From the NCBI GenBank assembly GCA_937902595.1, contig CALELH010000620.1, positions 1-43,553 of the forward strand: a stretch of 43,553 bases of DNA. The letters are read 5' to 3'. Of the stretch, positions 37,591 through 43,553 are shown piece by piece (the first letter of the stretch is position 1; each line of letters begins with the position of its first letter). The notes below the pieces were generated by a model that saw only the letters and a program-made list of their open reading frames with translations, was not told the DNA's origin and did not search any database. Both the position numbers and the translations under genes were made by a program. This stretch comes from an uncultured Myxococcales bacterium (GTDB lineage Bacteria; Myxococcota_A; Bradymonadia; UBA7976; UBA1532).

Positions 37591-37982
37591 CGCGCAAACG
37601 AGACAAGATTGACGCTTTGTTGACCGACGCTGTCGATGGCGAGACCTCGAATGAGGTCCTAAATGTGCTCAAGGAGTCTGATCTCCAGGAGGAGTTCGAG
37701 ACAGCGGACAGCGTCCGGACGTTGCTCGCTGGTGTCGAATCCGAGCCTGTTCCGAATCAATTCGTTGCAAAAGTAACTCAAAGGGTGCGCCGTCGAACGG
37801 GGGGCCGCTATTTCCATCCAGCTGACCGACCATTTGGAATGCTCGTTTCAATCGATGCCTTTATAGTGCTCGCCGTCGCTGTCATGGCTGCCTGTTGGTT
37901 TCTTCTCAACCCAGCCGTAGATGTTCCAGCTGAGCGCGTCGATTTCCCTCCCAAGATTGAAGCACCGAAGGGTACTCCATAG
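37587..37982 (+). CDS. Putative membrane anti-sigma factor
   Basis: ATGA overlap with the sigma gene. One TM (SIDAFIVLAVAVMAACWFLL) after a cytosolic acidic N-terminus. No HxxxCxxC zinc motif. Confidence 0.62.
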   Translation: MTRKRDKIDALLTDAVDGETSNEVLNVLKESDLQEEFETADSVRTLLAGVESEPVPNQFVAKVTQRVRRRTGGRYFHPADRPFGMLVSIDAFIVLAVAVMAACWFLLNPAVDVPAERVDFPPKIEAPKGTP

Positions 37983-38033
37983 AGTCAATCTATGACTCAC
38001 CCAAGCCCATAAACATCACGTACTCCCACGGAC

Positions 38034-40232
38034 TCACTTTCGCTCCGCCAGGCTGAACGTGGGCGCCTCAACACGCAGATGTCTCCCGAGGTATACCCGA
38101 ACCAAACCATGTTCATCTGTCCTCCAGAGAGGAATCTCGAGACCACGAATACGCCTAACGACCTCTGAGTGGGGAAAACCGTATCGGTTATCCAATCCTA
38201 AACTCGCGACTGCGTACCGCGGTTGCACGACCTGGAGCATACGACGGCCGGTGCTCGTGCGACTGCCATGATGACCGAGCTTCAATACGTCGACCCGGCC
38301 CGGGTTCATGGCGGCCAACCTCGCCTCTCCCGCGCGCTCAAGATCACCAGTCAAGAGGACCGACCCCGAATATCCATCTATACGCACCGCGATGGACCCA
38401 TCATTCTCCGACATCCAGGAGGACCTCAAAGAAGGGAACGTTCTCACATGAAATCGACCAAAATGGTTGTCCGTACGACCCGCTTCTCGAATCTCAACGC
38501 CCGTCTCTTGGGCGTACTCCAAGATCCTTTGCCAGGCTTGATTATCCGTAGTCCGCCAGGGATGAATGAGGCGTACGACCTTAAAGTCCCTCAGGATTGA
38601 AGTCAGTCCCAAGAAGTGGTCCGGGTGGTAGTGGGTGACGATCACTTCATCCAGGGTGTGGACGCCCATGAACCGTAGATATCCACGCAAGTGGTATGCC
38701 TGCGCGGATGGTCCGGCGTCAATGAGCACCGCCTTACCCGCAGACCTCAATAAGATGGCATCCCCCTGGCCAACGGACACAAAATCGACGGCATCGTCCT
38801 CTGGTCGAAGGTGTAACGCGCCACAAACTAAGAGCGTCGTGAGCAGGAAAGACAAGACGCGCCAGCGGAGAAAGAGCGGACAAACAAATAAAACGAGCCA
38901 GAGAGGAGTTGTCCAGCGACCAACCACCCATAGTCCACCAAACAAGTCGGCTATAGATTCGTTCAGGGCGACGAGAAGCTCTGCGACATGCGCTGCCCAA
39001 CTCAAAGGCGTCGTCGTGAGGGGTGAGCATAAGAAGCCGAAGAACCCAAAGGGGATTACGAATCCACTGGCAAGCGGCGTGATCACAAGATTTGAGAGAG
39101 CTGCTCCCGGAACCACGACACCAAAATGCCACGCCTGGACTGGCATAGTCGCGACGCTGGCTGCTACAGCAGTTCTAAGCCAAGACAGTGGCCCGCCATC
39201 ACCACTCGCGAAGATCAAGAGCGTGAGAACAACGCCGAAAGACAATTGGAACCCGACGGTCGAGATCACGGATGGCTGCGCCGCGATTAACATGATGGCC
39301 GCCAACCCCAAGGTGTTCGTAGTCGACTGTCGCCGTCCAAAGGCCACACACAGCAACATGACCCCAGCCATAACTCCTGCCCGTTGGGCGCTGATGGGGA
39401 GCTGCGCCAAGAGGATGTAGCCGATCATAGGAGGAAGCGCAGCTAACGCCGCCCAGCGGTGGGCACGCCGCCACCCCAAGGTGAGACCAACGCTTAAAAA
39501 GAAGAAGAATACGATCCAGACAGTCACGGCTACGTGAAGTCCGCTCACCGCGAGTAAATGTGCTGTTCCAGCTGACTCAAAGGAGGCAAGAGCGGTCTGT
39601 GGCACGGCTTTACGGTCACCGAGCAGCACACCCGTGAGTACGCCTGCGCCATAGGATGGCTCAATAGACTCTAGAATCTTGCGCCCGGCCGACCTCATCC
39701 GAAAGATCAACTGTGACAGTCCGTTGGCGGGTCTTAGGAGCTCGACCGGACCACGACTCGACCAAAGAACACCAACGGCACCATAGGTGGCGCTAGCGTC
39801 AAAACCCCCTGGATTGGATCGTGGCAACAATCGAGTGAAAGGCCCCTCGACGATGACATTCGATCCCGGTGAAACCCCTCTAAGAGGACGACTAAGCGTC
39901 ACCTTTACTGAGGATTTAGTGGAGGGCGAAACATCGACAATGACTAAAGCCTTAGAGGCCATAATCTTGACGGATCGTACTCGGCCAGGCAGGCGGTCGT
40001 AGAGAGAGAGGTCCTCATCTTGAGTTCCTCTCTGTTGCTCCAATTGACCGCAGATAGCACCGGCTACGAAGACCACACAGGTCAAGAAATAGGCGGGGTC
40101 ATATCGATGGAGAGCGAGGGCGCCTATCAAGGCCAATGGGATGGTCCAAGACCAGCTGATGGGAAGCCATCCAAAGGTCACTCCTAGGCTCATCGCAAAC
40201 GCTAAGATAAGCCACCGGTTCGTTGATTCCAT
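38034..40232 (-). CDS. comEC: ComEC/Rec2-family DNA internalisation protein
   Basis: Competence-type GVLTGVLLGDRKAVPQTALASFESAGTAHLLAVSGLHVAV. C-terminal metallo-beta-lactamase DAIL...VLIDAGPS...VIVTHYHPDHFLGL...LLTGDLE...LKLGHHGSRTST. Preferred ATG at 40232. Confidence 0.94.
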   Translation of the reverse strand: MESTNRWLILAFAMSLGVTFGWLPISWSWTIPLALIGALALHRYDPAYFLTCVVFVAGAICGQLEQQRGTQDEDLSLYDRLPGRVRSVKIMASKALVIVDVSPSTKSSVKVTLSRPLRGVSPGSNVIVEGPFTRLLPRSNPGGFDASATYGAVGVLWSSRGPVELLRPANGLSQLIFRMRSAGRKILESIEPSYGAGVLTGVLLGDRKAVPQTALASFESAGTAHLLAVSGLHVAVTVWIVFFFFLSVGLTLGWRRAHRWAALAALPPMIGYILLAQLPISAQRAGVMAGVMLLCVAFGRRQSTTNTLGLAAIMLIAAQPSVISTVGFQLSFGVVLTLLIFASGDGGPLSWLRTAVAASVATMPVQAWHFGVVVPGAALSNLVITPLASGFVIPFGFFGFLCSPLTTTPLSWAAHVAELLVALNESIADLFGGLWVVGRWTTPLWLVLFVCPLFLRWRVLSFLLTTLLVCGALHLRPEDDAVDFVSVGQGDAILLRSAGKAVLIDAGPSAQAYHLRGYLRFMGVHTLDEVIVTHYHPDHFLGLTSILRDFKVVRLIHPWRTTDNQAWQRILEYAQETGVEIREAGRTDNHFGRFHVRTFPSLRSSWMSENDGSIAVRIDGYSGSVLLTGDLERAGEARLAAMNPGRVDVLKLGHHGSRTSTGRRMLQVVQPRYAVASLGLDNRYGFPHSEVVRRIRGLEIPLWRTDEHGLVRVYLGRHLRVEAPTFSLAERK

Positions 40233-40405
40233 TGGTCGAAGGATCTCCCTATCAGTGTCCAAAGGACTAATCGGACAACTGAGGGGCCCGTTGCGGAAAA
40301 GGTGAGAACATAGCGAAGCTAGGTGTCCGATCATTGACCGCATTCCGGAGTTCGTGATAGCCCGCGGTAACCCCATTGCTGTTGGGGCATAGTCAAGAGG
40401 TGTAC

Positions 40406-41773
40406 ATGCGGCGGTATATCGTCCTCGGTGTTTTGAGCTTTGCGGTCTTCGCGGGTTTCGCGGGGGCCAGGCTTAAGATTCACACCCAAGACAACCACTT
40501 TGTTTACCTCGCAGACTCCTTCCTGAACGGTCAGGTTGAGCTCACTCGTAAACCACATCATGGGAACGATTGGGCGAGCTACGAGCGTATGAAGCTCAAG
40601 GGAGAGTCAGCGAATCAACACGGGGCCGAGGTGAAAGGCTTCTTTACTCGCCGTAAGGGCAAACCCAACGAATTTAGGACGCTCCAGGGAGAAAACCTCA
40701 CCATCCCAAAGAAGGATCGAGGAGAACGAAAGACCCATCACTATGTCTCCTTTCCGCCGGGTCCTGCGGTGCTGATGATGCCGTTCGTTGCCGCCGTGGG
40801 CTATGGGACGAATGATGTCCTCTTCACGATCCTCTTCGCGTCTATCAACGCGGTGCTCTTCTTCATACTTCTCTGTCGGTTTAGAGAAGATGGATACACC
40901 GACCGAGACGACAAGCAGCTTCTCTGGTTTACGGCCTTATTCATCTTCGGAACCGCGCATTTCTGGTGTGGGGTCATGGGCAGAGTCTGGTTTACTGCGC
41001 TGATCATTGGCGTGACTTTTCACCTACTCTATATTTATTTCGCGCTGAACGCGCGCCGACCCTTGCTCGCCGGCCTCTGCTTGGCGGTCGCTTTCTCGAG
41101 CCGGGCGAGTCTGGTCTTCGCGGCGTCTTTCTTCTATTGGCAATTGCTGCGCCCCAAGGGGGATGAGGACACGGGGGAAGATCGATGGAGGAAGGCGGCG
41201 CTCTTCTCGGCCCCTTGCCTAGTCATCGGCCTAACGCTGCTCTATTACAACCAGGTGCGCTTTGCGAACCCGCTCGAGTTTGGACACACTTATTTGGCCG
41301 GCGGCTCCCTCGCTCGCATCCGTGACTTCGGTCTCTTCCACGCTGAGTTCCTGAACCGAAATCTAACCGCCGCCTTCACCCTATTGCCGCGATTTACTGA
41401 TTCAGCTCCATTCATTCAATTTAGTAAGCATGGCATGAGCATCTTTCTGACGACCCCCGCTCTCATCTGGCTACTGTGGCCTAAAGAATCGAATGCAATG
41501 CATCGACCGCTCTGGATCGCGACGGCGTGCGTTGGTGTCCCTCTCCTCTTCTATCAAAACACCGGCTGGGAGCAGTTCAGCTACCGCTTCATCCTCGATG
41601 TACTTCCGTATCTCGTTCTCTTGTTGGTGGCCGGCGCCCGACCGATGACGCGGACCTTTAAAACGCTGATCATCGTCGGAATATTGATTAACGCCCTCGG
41701 CGCGGCGACATTCCAGCGCGCGGGCATGGGCTCATTGTATGGCCATCACATGACTGAAGAGCCGAAACGCTGA
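40406..41773 (+). CDS. Polytopic membrane protein, GT39/PMT-like glycosyltransferase candidate
   Basis: ATG at 40406 (MRRYIVLGVLSFAVFAGF). Multiple TM segments; YVSFPPGPAVLMMPFVA and AVAFSSRASLVF pattern. Confidence 0.55.
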   Translation: MRRYIVLGVLSFAVFAGFAGARLKIHTQDNHFVYLADSFLNGQVELTRKPHHGNDWASYERMKLKGESANQHGAEVKGFFTRRKGKPNEFRTLQGENLTIPKKDRGERKTHHYVSFPPGPAVLMMPFVAAVGYGTNDVLFTILFASINAVLFFILLCRFREDGYTDRDDKQLLWFTALFIFGTAHFWCGVMGRVWFTALIIGVTFHLLYIYFALNARRPLLAGLCLAVAFSSRASLVFAASFFYWQLLRPKGDEDTGEDRWRKAALFSAPCLVIGLTLLYYNQVRFANPLEFGHTYLAGGSLARIRDFGLFHAEFLNRNLTAAFTLLPRFTDSAPFIQFSKHGMSIFLTTPALIWLLWPKESNAMHRPLWIATACVGVPLLFYQNTGWEQFSYRFILDVLPYLVLLLVAGARPMTRTFKTLIIVGILINALGAATFQRAGMGSLYGHHMTEEPKR

Positions 41774-41860
41774 GAGGCTGAAGCCAAGTGCGCACTCAGC
41801 GATCCAGCAATCAGCCCGGTGTGATATAAGTGTTCGCAGTCAGATATAGGGAGAGAGAGC

Positions 41861-43186
41861 ATGAGCGGCTCATCGAATGGAGAGCCACCTGAGTTACCGC
41901 CGCCATCAAGAGGCTCGTCTAAGGCTCGACCCTCAAGTCAACGCTCGGTGACTGAATCCACGCTCATCGATACATCTCCCTCAAGTTCAAGACAGCTGAT
42001 CAGTGATTCAACGGGTCAGGCACGACGGACGCCCGCTTCGAGCAGTCAAGGCGGTGGTGCTCCCATGAATATGGACTCCATGAACGCTACGGAGCCTCCA
42101 GCAACCGAGGTGACCGCCACGGCAAAGGATTTGAAGGCGCGCGGCGGCCTACTAGAGCTCAATGAGTCTCCCCGACATGTCCGCGTTCGGAACATGTCTA
42201 CGTCGGAGAAAGGTGACCGCTCATTCGTTCGCGGACGCCTCGTGGTCGTGTCCGATTTGGCTGCGGGTCTTTACATATATCTGGACGCACCATTACTCAC
42301 CGTGGGGCGCGGTCGGGATGCCGACGTCATGGTTCTAGATGATGGTGTGAGTAGACTCCATGCACGACTCGTTCGACACGAAGACGGATTCCGGATCATT
42401 GACGCCGACAGTGAAAATGGCACCTATCTGAACGGTCGTTCGATTCGAGAGGCTGAATTATACGATGGAGATGTGATCGCACTGGGACAAACACAACTCC
42501 AATACGAGGGCGTAGGATGGCGTCGAAGACTCGCCGAGCGGCCCTCAATGGTTCCAGCTGTGTTTCAGTCTGGAGAGGCATCCAGCGATGGTAGCGCCAC
42601 CGTATGGCCCAATTTCGTAATCGCCGCGCTGACGACCTTCATTTTCGTCGCGCTCGTGTCTCTACTGCGAGGGCCTATGGCCCCAGAGCCCAAGGCGATC
42701 GCTCAAGAATGGTACACACGCGCACAACAGTCGGTCACAGAATCCAGATGGCTCGACGCCCGTGATGAAATCGAGATCGCGAAAGTCTTAGGACTAGCGA
42801 AGGCTCCATACGAGGCTCTCATCCACCAGGTTGAGCGAGAAATGGCTGATGAGGAACTCACCCACATGATCCATGGGAGCATCGTCGCTGGACAGCCGAT
42901 CTCGACAATAAAAACCCTCCAGGAGAGAGTCTCTAAGAACACCCCGACCGCACAGAGGATCAGTCAAGCCGTATCCAAAGAGGTCGACCGTCGAGTTGCT
43001 CGGTGGCTGAGAGATGCAAAGCGCGCCCACATGGCCGCAGACCACGATCGGGCGTTACTCCGATTGGATAGAATCTTAGACCTCCGCCCAGAAAACGCGG
43101 AAGCCAAGCGCTTAAGACTGAACCTTCAGGTTCCTAACTTACCGACGCGCCCCGGTCAGCCAGAAGACCAGAAACAACATCAATAA
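41861..43186 (+). CDS. FHA-domain protein with TM and C-terminal helical repeat region
   Basis: LTVGRGRDADVMVLDDGVSRLHARLVRHEDGFRIIDADSENGTYLNGRSI (GR, SRxHA, NGTYLNG). TM FVIAALTTFIFVALVSLL. Confidence 0.92.
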   Translation: MSGSSNGEPPELPPPSRGSSKARPSSQRSVTESTLIDTSPSSSRQLISDSTGQARRTPASSSQGGGAPMNMDSMNATEPPATEVTATAKDLKARGGLLELNESPRHVRVRNMSTSEKGDRSFVRGRLVVVSDLAAGLYIYLDAPLLTVGRGRDADVMVLDDGVSRLHARLVRHEDGFRIIDADSENGTYLNGRSIREAELYDGDVIALGQTQLQYEGVGWRRRLAERPSMVPAVFQSGEASSDGSATVWPNFVIAALTTFIFVALVSLLRGPMAPEPKAIAQEWYTRAQQSVTESRWLDARDEIEIAKVLGLAKAPYEALIHQVEREMADEELTHMIHGSIVAGQPISTIKTLQERVSKNTPTAQRISQAVSKEVDRRVARWLRDAKRAHMAADHDRALLRLDRILDLRPENAEAKRLRLNLQVPNLPTRPGQPEDQKQHQ

Positions 43187-43550
43187 CCTCTTGAATCTCA
43201 AAAGGTTTATCGAGGTATGCGTCGGCTCCATATAGAGGTGATGTCATCTCATTTACCGTACGACCGATCGCCGTCAACATCACCACTGCGATGTCCTTGT
43301 ACTCATCCTTGCTTCGGATGTACTTGCACAGCTCCCATCCAGACAGCGTCGGCATCATCACATCTAGAATAACCAGGTCAGGCTGATGACCAATGATCAA
43401 CTCAAGAGCCTCTTCGCCATCCTTAGCCTGAATCACCTCTCCTTCAAGAGAAGCTAGTGATCGGCTCAAGATGCGCCGAATCTCGATATCGTCGTCGGCT
43501 AGCATAATCAGCGGCCGGCCGTACTCTTCGCTCATGGGTACCTCACTCAT
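43134..43550 (-). CDS. Stand-alone response-regulator receiver protein
   Basis: IMLADDDIEIRRIL, PDLVILDVMMPTLSGWELC, VVMLTA, ADAYLDKPF. No output domain. Confidence 0.93.
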   Translation of the reverse strand: MSEVPMSEEYGRPLIMLADDDIEIRRILSRSLASLEGEVIQAKDGEEALELIIGHQPDLVILDVMMPTLSGWELCKYIRSKDEYKDIAVVMLTAIGRTVNEMTSPLYGADAYLDKPFEIQEVIDVVSGLLADRGASVS

Positions 43551-43553
43551 TAG

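Noticed and set aside
38635-39420. 261-aa forward ORF inside comEC
   Set aside because: Antisense to a clearly conserved ComEC protein; no recognisable domain.
1-43553. CRISPR array, prophage, transposon, tRNA or rRNA
   Set aside because: No regularly spaced direct repeats, no integrase/transposase/terminase motifs, and no tRNA cloverleaf or rRNA-like stretch seen in the intergenic gaps.

Overview
The window is a gene-dense stretch of bacterial chromosome. Its style is that of Myxococcota/Bradymonadia-type 'deltaproteobacteria': PEGA-type Ser/Thr kinases, MopE-like DxDxDG lipoproteins and a MYXO-CTERM-like sorting signal. That lineage call is my inference. Housekeeping genes I recognise are plsC-like (partial), panC, panB, prmC, gpsA, tsaB, rseP, cdsA, dnaK/dnaJ-like, ffh, slt-like, an ECF sigma factor and comEC. 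Between them lie several accessory surface-protein modules. I found no tRNA, rRNA, CRISPR array, transposase, integrase or phage gene. The items most worth a second look are: (1) an operon-like block at 22010-27788, holding a formylglycine-generating-enzyme-like lipoprotein that lacks the FGE cysteines, a membrane sulfatase-fold protein whose catalytic and metal-binding motifs look degenerate, and a coupled SH3/beta-rich protein; (2) a 1403-aa ORF at 30391-34602 in which a complete MYXO-CTERM tail runs straight into a second lipoprotein signal peptide with no stop codon; (3) a textbook sigma-54 promoter (TGGCAC-N5-TTGC) in front of a Kazal/MopE mosaic lipoprotein; (4) a lidless Hsp70 coupled to a J-protein with an apparent pseudo-receiver N-terminus; (5) eight convergent gene pairs that abut or overlap at their stop codons. 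All homology calls come from reading motifs by eye; no database search was run.
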